From Bugula neritina (taxonomy: Eukaryota > Bryozoa > Gymnolaemata > Cheilostomatida > Bugulidae): a stretch of DNA of 22,375 bases. A program made the position numbers and the translations under genes. The stretch spans positions 1-22,375 of the forward strand of contig CAXIUT010000248.1 of the NCBI GenBank assembly GCA_964035545.1, in the 5' to 3' direction. Under the pieces are notes generated by a model. The model was not told the DNA's origin, ran no database searches, and was given only the letters and a program-made list of their open reading frames with translations. Positions 1 through 10,089 of the stretch are shown one piece after another (the stretch's first letter is position 1; each line of letters begins with the position of its first letter).

Positions 1-72
1 CCCAACCCCAACCCCAACCCCAACCCCAACCCCAACCCCAACCCCAACCCCAACCCCAACCCCAACCCCAAA
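1..72. repeat. Left telomere, C4A2 repeats
   Basis: About twelve tandem CCCCAA units start at base 1 and end at an abrupt boundary with unique AT-rich sequence. The C-rich strand reading 5' to 3' into the chromosome is the expected orientation for a left end. All units are the pure C4A2 type, with no C3A3 variants. Together with the G4T2 array at the other end, this shows the window is a whole chromosome. Confidence 0.97.
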
Positions 73-93
73 TACTAATATTTTTAAATTATA

Positions 94-138
94 TCAATAT
101 TCATTTTTAATAATAATAAATGATAAATAATAAACAAA

Positions 139-217
<79 letters not shown>

Positions 218-258
218 ATGAATAAATAAATAAATAAATAAACAAATAAATAAACAAA

Positions 259-329
<71 letters not shown>

Positions 330-1053
330 ATGATAAATGATAAATAAATAATAAATAATAAATAATAAATAAATAATAAATAAGTCGATATATAGGATCA
401 TTTTTTAGGAATGAAGCCTTTCGACAACTTAGTGCCAAATGTAAGTGATTGTCCAGCAGGAATTATTCCCTAAGTTTTTGGTTTACTAGGTCTAACAATC
501 TTTTTGAATATATGTTTAAACTTGCAGTCTTATCTAGTGCAACGATTTCCGTAAATACAATATACATGAATAAAAAGACAAGTATTACCGTATCTGCAAT
601 TAGGTTAATTTTTGCATAAGATTGTTGGATGGTAAAATGGACAATCTGGTTTGGTGCAAGCAGGAGCAAATTTACATTTTATTTTATTCTGTCCTTATAG
701 CTTTTTCTTTTTGTTTTAAGAGCCTTGAAGGCTAATAGATGTATAGCTCTTAATAGAAGGCTAGTCTTTTTTACTTGAGGCTTACAATTGTTACTTTTTT
801 TAATCTTTATGCTCCTTATTTGCTCTTTTATATAAAATACTGCCTTATTAGTTCTTTATTAATTTATTTCTAGGCTCTTCAGGCTCTTATTAAAGTTATT
901 CAATTCTTTGTTGTTTTCTACTGTTACTAAACAATTTCTTTTATTAAGATTTTTTTTCTTATTGATTTGTCTGATTTAAAATTTTAAAAAAAATCTATTT
1001 TGATAGATATTTGGTTGTAGTTAATTGCTATTTTGATTTTTTTCGAATGACAT
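94..1053 (-). CDS. Membrane protein with telomere-proximal FIYL repeat tail
   Basis: Uninterrupted 319-aa frame in the ciliate code, from ATG at 1053 to TGA at 94-96. Residues 1-130 are basic and polar. Residues about 150-173 (INLIADTVILVFLFMYIVF and following) form a convincing membrane segment. From about residue 220 the protein becomes a tandem Phe-Ile-Tyr-Leu repeat encoded by the TAAA microsatellite. The stop lies 21 bp from the first telomere unit, leaving almost no room for a 3' UTR. I do not recognise the family. The basic N-terminus followed by a lone membrane segment would fit the start of a larger channel- or transporter-like protein cut short by the chromosome end, but that is inference. 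The non-repeat part reads as real coding sequence. Whether the repeat part is translated is uncertain. Confidence 0.6.
119..383. repeat. (TAAA)n subtelomeric microsatellite
   Basis: About 260 bp of TAAA/AAAT tetranucleotide repeat with a few interruptions (AAC, TGA and TAAT variants), mostly toward the edges and near 240-255. On the minus strand the unit reads TTT ATT TAT TTA in every frame, so it always encodes Phe-Ile-Tyr-Leu and holds no stop. It forms the 3' part of the open frame at 94-1053. Slippage expansion near the chromosome end is the likely origin. Confidence 0.9.
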
Positions 1054-1644
1054 CAATAAATAGACTGTAACTACTTGTTATTTACTACCATTTGATCAAT
1101 TACTTTGAAAGATCATCAATTGTACATTACTTATTTAAATATTTTTCTGCTAGATTTGTCAATTTGTCTTTTTTTTATTAACTCAAAGCTGTAAAAGAAC
1201 CAATTTTTTTAATTTTTATAGAATCACATCAATATTTTAAGGATCTTCACTTTTATTATTGCTTTATTACTATTCTTATGATTCATTATTGCCATCAAGT
1301 AATATTTAAGCCTTCTATTATATTTTCTATAGCTAGGCAAGAAGTAAAGATTGTTTTGTAGTAGTTGTAGGAGGAGAAGATATTACTTATTCGGGTTAAT
1401 CTTAGTCGTTTGATTTTTTAAGATTGCTATTTAAAATATTGGAAGACATAATAATATAATGTTAGATTTATTTTTTTTATAAAAAACTACCTATTTATAG
1501 AAATGAATGTCAACTTCTAAGTTGATCTTTCATGATAACTCTACTATTGTCAATTAATTTTTATCTTATTTTATATTTTATATTTAATTTAATTTGTCTT
1601 TGGTGAATTAATTAGTTAAAAATAATAGTGGCAAGAAGATATCT
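1054..1644. other. AT-rich intergenic region between divergent genes
   Basis: The longest gene-free stretch in the window (591 bp), lying between the start codons of the minus-strand membrane protein and the plus-strand 1173-aa gene. I found no long frame free of TGA on either strand, no tRNA-like fold and no repeat. It probably holds both promoters. With most other intergenic gaps under 200 bp, it is also a possible replication origin region, but no specific element is visible. Confidence 0.5.
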
Positions 1645-4600
1645 ATGAAAAACAGCATCATCAAAAAAGGAAAGCTTATGGTTGATTTATTCGTCAAAGA
1701 ATAAGTACAACGTAGCTTTGAAATCCATAGAGATTTAAAATCTTGTTTATCTCTACGTTCAGCTATGTCCGTTTTCAGAAATAGTGAAAGTCACATCATC
1801 GAAAACTAGAAAACTGCCTTTCTAGAGTTTTTAAACAACTACCCTTTGAGCTACAACTACAAGTTGCTCAATGGTCCTCTTTGTATATATCTAGAGGTAT
1901 TGAAACTTACATAATTATCTGTCTATTAAGAGGAACTGAGATGCTCCATCCTCAATAAACTTAGAGAATACACAAGTAGAGAAGGTAGACCTTTCATAGA
2001 AAATGAAATTCAACTACAAGAAAGTAAAATGTTAGCACGCATGAAGAAAGGACCTTTTGATGCAGTTCATGCAATGAACTTTTTTCATTATCACAAAGAT
2101 TCAACAAGTGACTTACTTCACTTCTGCATAGAATCTCTCAAAGGATCATAATACCATTTATTTCAGTCAGTTTTTCCTAAATTAACTCCTTTAGTCCTCA
2201 AAAGTAAATATCTATTGATCAAAGGATTGACTCTCAATGATTGGGGAGTTATTCGACGTTTTAAACACCTATTAGACTTTATAGTACATTAATGGAATCC
2301 TAAATCTATGCCAATTAAAATTAAAATAGAAAATTTTTATGTAAAAAATTGTTTATTTAGCTTGTTGCTCAGCTGCAATTGCATCTTCTAGGCTACAATA
2401 AAATACCATTAATAGTTAAGCATCTCATGGACGAGATTTGTATAATTTTAGAAAGAAAATAAAAAGGTGTTTTATCTATTTTAAATTTGCAGGTGGTTTT
2501 TTAATCATTCAAATATTTGCCAGGTAAGTATCATGAAAAAGCTTTCAATATGATAAAAATAAATATATTTTAAGCGCTAAAAGAGAACAAATAAGTCATT
2601 TATGCAGATAAACTACCCTACAACAAATTGAGTTAATAAGATATACGAGATTTCTATGAATTGATCTTTACAAAATAAGGTATTTCGAATCACTTTATTT
2701 TTGTTGGAAATAAATTTAGTGTTAGAAAATGGATATTAAAAACTAAATGCATAGATACACTATTCTAAGTATTTTCTCAATAATCAACTAATAGCAAAAA
2801 AAAATATTCACAAATGATAATTACCTGTAGCATTTTATAATAAGCCTTCTCTTAAGATAAAAATAAAACAAAGAAAATAAAATAATTATTCAAACAAATG
2901 CACAAAGACATCAACAGTCCATAAAAAAGAAATAAAATAGGGATGTATCTACCACTTGCCTCGATATTTCATCTGATCAAACTAGAAGAAAGATTCGAAT
3001 TAAATGTAGGAGCAAAGTAGTATTTTGACATTTTTGTAAAAAGAGAACACGAGTATGATTTACGATCTTTCCAATCAAACGTACTTGAAGCCTTAGAAAT
3101 ATATTTTAACACCAATAATAATACTATTCAACTCTTAATGAATTAAATCATCTCCAAAATGGCCATCAAGGCGAATAAATTTTACTTCTATCACTTTAGT
3201 AACTTTATCTTACTCCTTTAACGCTCAGGACACCAAAAATAATATACTAATACTCTAGATAAACTATATTCCAAATTAGATCAAAAAGATTGTCCATACT
3301 TTATAGAAATCTATAACAGATTTCCTCAAAAAACAATCAGACAAACATCTTCTGTCCTTCATCAAACTTACAAAAAAGATCCTTCTTTCAAAAGTTTAGG
3401 CAAGTTTTTAGTTTCTAATAATTATAGTTATTTTACCTCTCCTTTTGGCCTTCTATAATTCAAATTAAGAACTAAACTAAATTAATTATAACCTCTCTTA
3501 AACGTATTAATATTATTACTTAGATATAAGATTTAAAAGAATTCATGCCTTCTGAAGTCATATTTATTCTTAAATTTTGTAACAAGTTCCATCAAAACAT
3601 CCCAACTTTCTCAGAAAAAATACTATTACTTGCCTTCAACTATTTTGAAAATATTGATTTATCGAAATAAGGTATTAGAAATTCAGTAATGTTTATATAG
3701 GTAACATCGATTCTAATAAATTCTCTTGACCTTTTTCTCACATTCAAGGCTCCTATTTTAAAGTCACTTTAACGAGTAAAAGAATAATTTCCTTCAGTTA
3801 TGCTCGTAAAAGCTATTTAAGTTCAAATAAAATCTCTTTTTGAAGTGTCTAAAGAAAAAGATCAAATAATTTTAATAGTTGCTTAAATATTATAAGATTT
3901 ATCGAAAACTGGTTATTCAACTGTTAATTTCGATGTAATCCTAATCTTGATGAAACTGCATGCATTCTAGGTAATATAATTATCACCTCCTATCCTTAAT
4001 AAGCTATAAAAGATAGTCCTTGAGGCAGTTTCAGTAGGATAAGCTCGAATTAGTTAAATGATCACAAATATAAGGATAAACTTTCAAAAAGATAAATAAT
4101 TCAACATAAAAAGAGTATAACCTCTGCTTAATATTATGAAAGCCTGTCTAAAGAAGATCGGTAGAAATCAAAATTACTAATATTACTAAAATTTTATTGA
4201 TTTTGCTCATCGATGCAAAGATTCATAATTTTTGAGAAAAATACTAACACAAATGGCTAATCTACATCTCTATCCAGTTCAAGTAACCAATATCATGAAA
4301 ATATTAAATTTCTATCCTAATATTTAAATCAACTAGTTCAGATAAAAAATAGTTGTTTCAATAAAATTTAGTCTACATCTTTTTGATAATAATCTAATCA
4401 ATATTACATATATCTTACATTCACTTCGAAATTAAATACCAACTCATCAAGTAGATCTCTATAATTAATTCAAAACTTAATGTTAGTTATTGTTATTGGA
4501 AAAAACAAAAGTCTATTCTAAATAAAATATTCAAAGGAAATAATAAAAAACTTATAAAAAGAAAGATCAAGATTTATCTCTATTAGTCAAACAAATATTA

Positions 4601-5206
4601 CAATTTTTATGGATATCTATCAAAATTGACTAATTTAATGAGAACTCTTTTATTCTCTTTCGTTTTATTCTAAATCATTCAGAAAAAGTGTTTTATCTCT
4701 TCAAAAGTCTCAAACTTAAACAATTCCATTGGAAAAGTTTACTTTATATCTATCTAGCTTTCTCCAAAAAAATAAAAGTACATTTCTAATAAACTAACAC
4801 TCTCAATCATCCTGATTCTATCAAAAATAAAGAAATAATATTTTTCTTAGGCAAAATGTTCCCAGATAAAACAAGCTTAAATTCCAATTTTAACCATCTT
4901 GATCCTGAAGAGCAAAGTTAATTTTTGTAACAAATTATAGAACTTGGCCTGCATCCAGCTAAAAGTAGATAAGAAAAAGGTAACTGCTATATCTGCAACT
5001 GTTAAGTAGAAGGATAAACTTTCTCTGTTTGGCTTAGAATGAATGATAAAGAATATGGAATCTTTATAGCATAATAATCATACTTTAATTCTGAAAAAGA
5101 AAGAAAAGGTGTTTTCGATTTCATGACGAATGCAGTAAAAGCTGTTACTGACTTAAATATAATCATTGTAGCTCCAGGATAAAGCATTAAATCTCTAATT
5201 TCATGA
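1645..5206 (+). CDS. Large helical protein, 1173 aa, three exons
   Basis: Three exons (1645-2340, 2361-3503, 3524-5206) joined through two 20-nt GTA...TAG introns, both in phase 0, give one frame of 1174 codons ending in TGA. Each intron removal restores continuous sequence, which supports both. The protein is rich in Leu, Ile, Lys and Gln, with regularly spaced short amphipathic helices and no membrane segment, as in helical-repeat proteins. A small Cys cluster (CYICNC) sits near residue 1100, followed by a mixed strand/helix C-terminal region. The repeat-rich body with a distinct C-terminal domain loosely resembles FASTK/RAP-type organelle RNA-binding proteins, but I see no diagnostic motif and do not assign one. 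The gene is convergent with the next one, with 70 bp between stops. Confidence 0.85.
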
Positions 5207-5276
5207 TTATCAGAAATAACTATAATAAATATATATTTAAGTGATAAATAAGAATGCAAATCAATAAAGGTAGATA

Positions 5277-6157
5277 TCAAAATTTTCCCTTGTAATCTCC
5301 CCTCCAAAAGTCTTAATCATCATTTTTCGCACTATAATTCAAAGGTTTCAATTTTGATTGAGTTTTAAGTTCTCTTGTTGGTTGTCTGTTCTGACTCTAT
5401 CGACTTGGTAATTCTACTCTTTGTATTCTTTGTTCTCTTAAATCCATTTTTTCATCAAAAAGATCGTCATTGGTAAAGAAACGGTTGAGAACAGCCTTGA
5501 TATCATTCATCCTATCTAAAGCTACTTTCATTTGAAGGTATTTGTTTTAAAGAGATTCTTTTTTTTCTTTGAATTAAGCAAAAGCAGCTTCTTGTTCTTT
5601 TAATTCGTTTTCTAAGTTTGCATTCTGTTCTTAAAAAGAGGTAATATCAGCATTAAGTTGTTCTTATTTAGTATTTTGCTAAGTAAGTCGATAAGTTATA
5701 TTTTTTTCCTCCCATTTAAGTTACTAATATCTACATAAAAATGTTGACTACCTTTGTTTAAACTAGTAATTTTTACTTTTCTCATCAGTTAACTACTCCT
5801 CTGCATCAACCTTCTGACTAATAGTTGTTGTAAGTATCTCAGTTAATTTTTATCTTATTTTTTATGGCAATCCTCGTTGATCAACTTCATATAACTTTTC
5901 AAGTTGAGAATTTCTTTGCTAGACTAAATTCGATATTTTTTATCTTTACTTAACTTATGAATCTAAAAGTTATTAAGTATCTCCAAGAGCATCCTATTTT
6001 AGAGAAAAAGTACTTCAGCCTGAGTGATTCGTTAAGAAAGATATTGAATAAGTTAGTTTTTATCTGTTGGGGCTTCAGTTTTTTACTGAATGCGTCTCAT
6101 TTCTTTGACATTGCTTTGAGGTTGCTCGACTGGAGCTTCTACTACTTCTTCTGACAT
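5277..6157 (-). CDS. Coiled-coil protein, 284 aa, two exons
   Basis: The start is MSEEVVEAPVEQPQ at 6157. Exon 1 (5950-6157) is joined to exon 2 (5277-5923) across a 26-nt intron (5924-5949, GTAAAG...TTTAG). This restores a single frame of 285 codons ending in TGA. Residues about 55-235 are almost entirely heptad-like and rich in Gln, Glu, Lys and Leu, predicting a long coiled coil. The C-terminal 45 residues are polar, basic and probably disordered. No signal peptide or membrane segment is seen. The gene ends 70 bp from the convergent 1173-aa gene. A structural role at the cytoskeleton or basal body would be typical for such a protein, but I cannot name a family. Confidence 0.82.
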
Positions 6158-6318
6158 ATATATAAAATGACTAATTGCTAATAAAAGCCTTAAAAATCAT
6201 AAAAATAGTTTTAAAAAAGATTACCAAAAGTCAATGTGATTGACTAGTTATTAATAAAACTTAATTTTTTAATTATTTGATATTTTAAAAAGAATAAATA
6301 AATAGATGAACATAGAAA

Positions 6319-7473
6319 TCAGTCATAGGTATGCTTAGATGTTTTTGGGGCAACAGTAACTGCTAAAAAGGATTCAGCTATATAGTAGGTCCAGAAAACG
6401 TGAAGAAGTTGCAAGCAAGCCATCATAAAGACCATATATCTATAACAAGGAACAAGGATTTAGAACTAAAACTCTGACAATGTATCCTTCATTCCTTCAA
6501 TGAAAATACAATAAAAGCTGGGTATGATGCATGTCATTGCAAATAATACTAGTCTGCAGCCTACCCAACTGATAAAAGTATGAACAGCTAGTACATACAA
6601 AACATATTTCGAAGAATGTTTATAGTCCTGAATAAATGCATTGATACCTTATAGGCACGAGCTGATATTAAGCCAAAATCGCTATAATCATGAAGAATAA
6701 GTACTAAAATACCAACTAACCATTGGTTAGTAAGATAACTAAACATTATCAAAAAGATTGATAGTCCATGATGCAAAGCATATTAGAAAAAGTTACCTTC
6801 AGATCTGATGAAGACATGACCAAAGAAACGGCTAAAGTGTTTTCCAAATTGAGCGATGTAGTAGACTTTCATCTCTAAAGTAATTTGCATAACTTTTGGG
6901 ACAGTTTAAGTCATAGAATAAGGAGTTCCTAAACCTCCTAACCAAGTAGGCATAAAAGTTGTTTATTTGATAATTCTATACCCCCAAATCGATATAAAGA
7001 GGTAATAGACGATGGAATATGACCATTTGACTAAAGTATAGCACCTTTTTTTTCGTGATTATGGCTCTAAGTATTTTTGTTAAGTAATATAGTGCTTTTC
7101 ATACACATCATCCAGATAATAATGGAAAAGCCATTCAGCGACCTAACTAATATCAGTTTTACAAAGAATATTAGAGCATAAGGAAGACCATATAGAAGCA
7201 TTTCTGGAATATTTCCTTCTCGAATCGAATCAAAGTAAGGATGGGTCTGGAAGATATAAACTTTATGGAATATGTAAGCTGATCCTATGAAGATAAGAGC
7301 TAAAATTGCTCTAAAAAGGTATTCATATTTCTACATAGATGAACAATTAATTTAAAAACAGAGATCCCTTAAAGGATCTACTGAGTAATTTATGGTACTT
7401 TTTTAGAAGAGGTGGTAGGCTCTTCTTTGACAGGAGGAGTTAATTGTTCAGTTTAAGCATTAACTGTGGACAT
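6319..7473 (-). CDS. Ceramide synthase-like TLC protein, copy 1
   Basis: Four exons (7399-7473, 7163-7330, 6648-7142, 6319-6627) give 348 aa, typical for ceramide synthases. Introns are 68 nt (7331-7398), 20 nt (7143-7162) and 20 nt (6628-6647). The Lag1 motif is clear: a His-His pair at residues 205-206 (ALHHGLSIF), then a membrane stretch and HDYSD at 232-236. These match the catalytic and conserved residues of TLC-domain N-acyltransferases, which join acyl-CoA to a sphingoid base in the endoplasmic reticulum. Several hydrophobic spans flank the motif. No homeobox-like domain is present. Part of exon 3 (about 6985-7125) is about 95% identical to copy 2, well above the rest, suggesting gene conversion. 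The 25-residue N-terminal exon is polar and poorly conserved. Confidence 0.92.
7362..7379 (-). other. Intron 1 hairpin, TLC copy 1
   Basis: On the transcribed strand this is AGATCCTTTAAGGGATCT, an 8-bp stem (one U-G wobble) with a 2-nt loop, in the middle of the 68-nt first intron. Copies 2, 3 and 4 have the same element at the same place. Confidence 0.7.
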
Positions 7474-7617
7474 TTTGTTGATATTATTTCAATTTAAGTT
7501 ATAAAATTTGAGGTACTTTATCAGAACATATATTTATCGTTTTACTTTTTCAACTTATTTCATTAATATTAAATAATCAATTAACTTTTATCTAATTGCA
7601 TATTCAACTATCAAACT

Positions 7618-8751
7618 TCATTTATTCTTCTAAAGAACTGAGTTTAAAATCTTCTGCCTTTGATCTTCATTTTTTATCAGTTCAATATGTTTATTATTCC
7701 TTATTTTAATTAACACTTGATCTTTATCAAATTCAGGTTCACATTTCTAGCAAACGGGCTCACTTTTCTCACTAAGATAGAAAGGTATTGAATTAATTCT
7801 ATTTTCACATTGGAAGCAAAAAGCTTCACTAGATTTCTATTTTCCTTTTGGTTCTTGAATATCTTTTTTAAAACAACTTTTATTTAGGATTTCAGGTAAT
7901 CTTTGACTTATTTTTGCAAATAGAGATTGAATTAGATATTAATTATCAATCAAAGTCTAAATTATTTGATTATTAATTAAATTTTACTTTTTTTCAGGTT
8001 TATATTCTTAAAAGAAACCATTATTCGTCATTGAAGAGATATCTTTTGTTTATTTTTTATTTTCTTCTTCAGTCATAGAGCATATATCTATTTTCTATGG
8101 CTTCTTAATATCTAAAGCTTAGCCTTTTTCAGGCTAACTTTTATTTTTAATAGAATGATTGCTCTGTCCAGAAGATTCCATAAAAAAATCGTCTTAGTCT
8201 GAAGATGAATCAAACCGACGTTCCCAAGGTTTTGTATTTGGATCTTATACTTCTAATTTTTTTTATACATTTTATACTTGTAGTTACTTGATTTTATTAT
8301 TGGAGTTTTCAATAGATTAATTCTTTTTCAAACTCTATTATTGATTTATTTAGATTTTATTTTCTTAGATTGGAGATTATTCTTCTACACCTGACATATA
8401 AGTCGCCTTTATTGATTCAGATTCTTAAGATTCATCTAAAATATCTTTCTAGATCTTTTATTCATTTGATTCTTTATTAATCAAATACTCCTTATCCACT
8501 TTTATATCTACATGAAAGACTATTGTATCATTTTCAAGAGTTTGTTCCGCAATTGAATAATCTTATTCGATAGCAGCCATAATTAAATCATTTTCTGAAT
8601 CCACATAAAACACTTAATATTGAGATGGATTCAAACTTGTAATATCGAGAAGTGCTTTGTCTACTTTTTCCTTGACTACTGCTAAGTCCTCAATCGTGTG
8701 ACTGCTCAAGAGTTCTCCTTCTTTTTCTATTTAAAAGATGGCTTTAGGCAT
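7618..8751 (-). CDS. PB1 domain plus C4 zinc-finger protein
   Basis: Single-exon frame of 377 aa from ATG at 8751 to TGA at 7618. Residues 1-85 look like a PB1 domain: a basic start (MPKAIFQIEK) and an acidic OPCA-like motif (YVDSENDLI from residue 49, then further acidic residues). Residues 90-290 are low-complexity, rich in Gln, Lys, Asn and Ser, and probably disordered. A C-x2-C (312, 315) and C-x2-C (334, 337) pair forms a small zinc finger. PB1 followed by a zinc finger recalls the layout of p62/NBR1 selective-autophagy receptors and other PB1 scaffolds, but the finger lacks the full ZZ pattern and no UBA domain follows. A signalling or autophagy adaptor is an inference. Upstream, 144 bp separate it from TLC copy 1. 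Confidence 0.75.
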
Positions 8752-8815
8752 TATACTTTAATAATAATAAACCTATCAAATAGCTTAGAATATATAAAAT
8801 AATGATAGTACCAAA

Positions 8816-9499
8816 TCAGAAATGTTCAACTTTTTTTAGCAACCTTACAGTATCATTTCTAAGTTATTGATTTTCTCTCTTAAGGTTATCGATTTAATAA
8901 AATATCTATTAAGGCAATTGAGAGGCTCTAGAAAGGGCTTGTCTAAGTCTTGCATTCTCTTGTTAGAGTTGTTGAGTTTGAAAATTGCCAGCCTGATTCA
9001 TTTGACACTCTCTTTTGAGATATTTGTTCTCTTATTCAAGGCGAGATAAGCGAGATATAAGGTCATCATTTCTGTTGTTTTCTTAGTTTATTCTATTTCT
9101 GAGAATCATTGGTTCTTCTTGAACATTTTTTCTTACATCTTGATAAGAATTAGGACCTCCAAAAAAGGTTGAAGTATTTTCTTTATCAGAGTAACTAAAG
9201 TTACTTCTAAAGTTGTCACGAATTTATGAGTTAATACTCTTTACTTCTCTAATAGCTGAGTTATTAAGTTCATTTTGATCTTCAAGATCTGTGATAACTG
9301 AGTCAATTGTTCTTCTAGCTTCTTCAAGGCGGGAAATATTTCTTGAAGGATAAGGAGATTGAGATCCAACTTCAGTACTTTTGTGTCCAGTATATGATTT
9401 ATTCAAGTTAGAGTAAGTTGGAGAGTTTGGTTTTCTATTGCTCCACTCAGTTTTAGAGTGGCTTTGTTGATGAGGACTGTAGAACATTTCACCTAACAT
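8816..9499 (-). CDS. Coiled-coil protein, 227 aa
   Basis: Single exon from ATG at 9499 to TGA at 8816. The first 60 residues are polar and rich in Ser, Pro and Tyr (MLGEMFYSPHQQSHSKTEWS). Two coiled-coil stretches follow, around residues 55-90 and 140-225, the second very regular and rich in Glu, Asn, Gln and Leu (RLEQENKYLK, LKRENQQLRN). No membrane segment or enzyme motif is seen. It lies 64 bp from the PB1 gene, and its start codon is close to or overlaps the 3' end of the Pro-Gln repeat gene. The function is unknown. Confidence 0.8.
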
Positions 9500-10081
9500 T
9501 CTTCTTTAAAATTCTTTATAATAGAAGAATTAAAATTAGCTTACTAAACTTTATAATATATAATTAATTGATTGGTTATATTGAATTCAGATTTATCAAA
9601 TTTTGGGGTTGGGGTTGGGGTTGGGGTTGGGGTTGGGGTTGGGGTTGGGGTTGGGGTTGGGGTTGGGGTTGGGGTTGGGGTTGGGGTTGGGGTTGGGGTT
9701 GGGGGGGTTGGGAAACAACTTTCTTCTGAAAATAAATTTGATCTTAACGAGTACAAGTCTGATATTCAATTTAAAGATGATAAGTCTGAATATTAGCTCA
9801 ATTACAGAAGACAAGTTGCGAGTTAGTTTGTATTCAGCAAATAAAGAGGCAATTAATACAATTTCATCTTCTTGATTAGTCATTATGGCATAAGCATATT
9901 CATTGCTTGAAGATTTAATAGCATCATCAAATCTTTTACAATTACCTTGAACTCTCTATTTGGAATTTAACCATTTTTGCAACAAAGTTTATTTTATTTC
10001 TTTATTAAATACTTTTTACTTTGGAGTAATTTTTATTCTTTATGAGAGACCACAGCTACTTTCATTATTTATATATTACAT
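9489..10081 (-). CDS. Protein with telomeric-repeat-encoded Pro-Gln tract
   Basis: ATG at 10081 opens a 92-codon exon (9806-10081) with a natural soluble sequence (for example FNKEIKQTLLQKWLNS). A 20-nt intron (9786-9805, GTAATTGAGCTAATATTCAG) leads to exon 2, about 33 ordinary residues ending KKVVSQ. The frame then enters the interstitial telomeric array, read as CCC CAA, that is about 17 Pro-Gln dipeptides. After the array it runs 37 more codons of AT-rich, low-quality sequence to TGA at 9489. The other two frames through the array read Pro-Asn (stopping just after it) and Pro-Thr (continuing into a plausible sequence). A one-base error in the array would therefore change the C-terminus. 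Exon 1 and the intron are well supported; the end is not. Its ATG is 8 bp from the divergent kinase ATG. The family is not recognised. Confidence 0.6.
9605..9712. repeat. Interstitial telomeric G4T2 array
   Basis: Eighteen G4T2 units in an otherwise unique region. They are perfect except for a G7 run at 9701-9707 and a clipped last unit. The plus strand reads GGGGTT, the orientation of a right-end telomere, and there is no facing C4A2 array as a head-to-head fusion would give. Unique sequence continues on both sides. It lies within the second exon of the minus-strand gene at 9489-10081. Confidence 0.95.
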
Positions 10082-10089
10082 CGATATAA

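Noticed and set aside
119-383. CRISPR-like or centromere-like tandem array
   Set aside because: It is a simple tetranucleotide microsatellite without spacers or a longer unit.
1054-1644. tRNA or other RNA gene in the longest gap
   Set aside because: A TTCGGGTT stretch near 1390 hints at a T-loop, but no matching cloverleaf stems could be found.
1-9712. Window as two chromosomes joined head to head at the internal telomere array
   Set aside because: A head-to-head joint would show G4T2 followed by C4A2. Only G4T2 is present, and coding sequence runs into the array from the right.
9572-9883. Frames on both strands through the telomeric array encoding Val-Gly, Leu-Gly, Pro-Thr or Pro-Asn repeats
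   Set aside because: Any pure G4T2 array is open in several frames. Only the minus-strand Pro-Gln reading is joined in frame to a well-supported upstream exon through a 20-nt intron.
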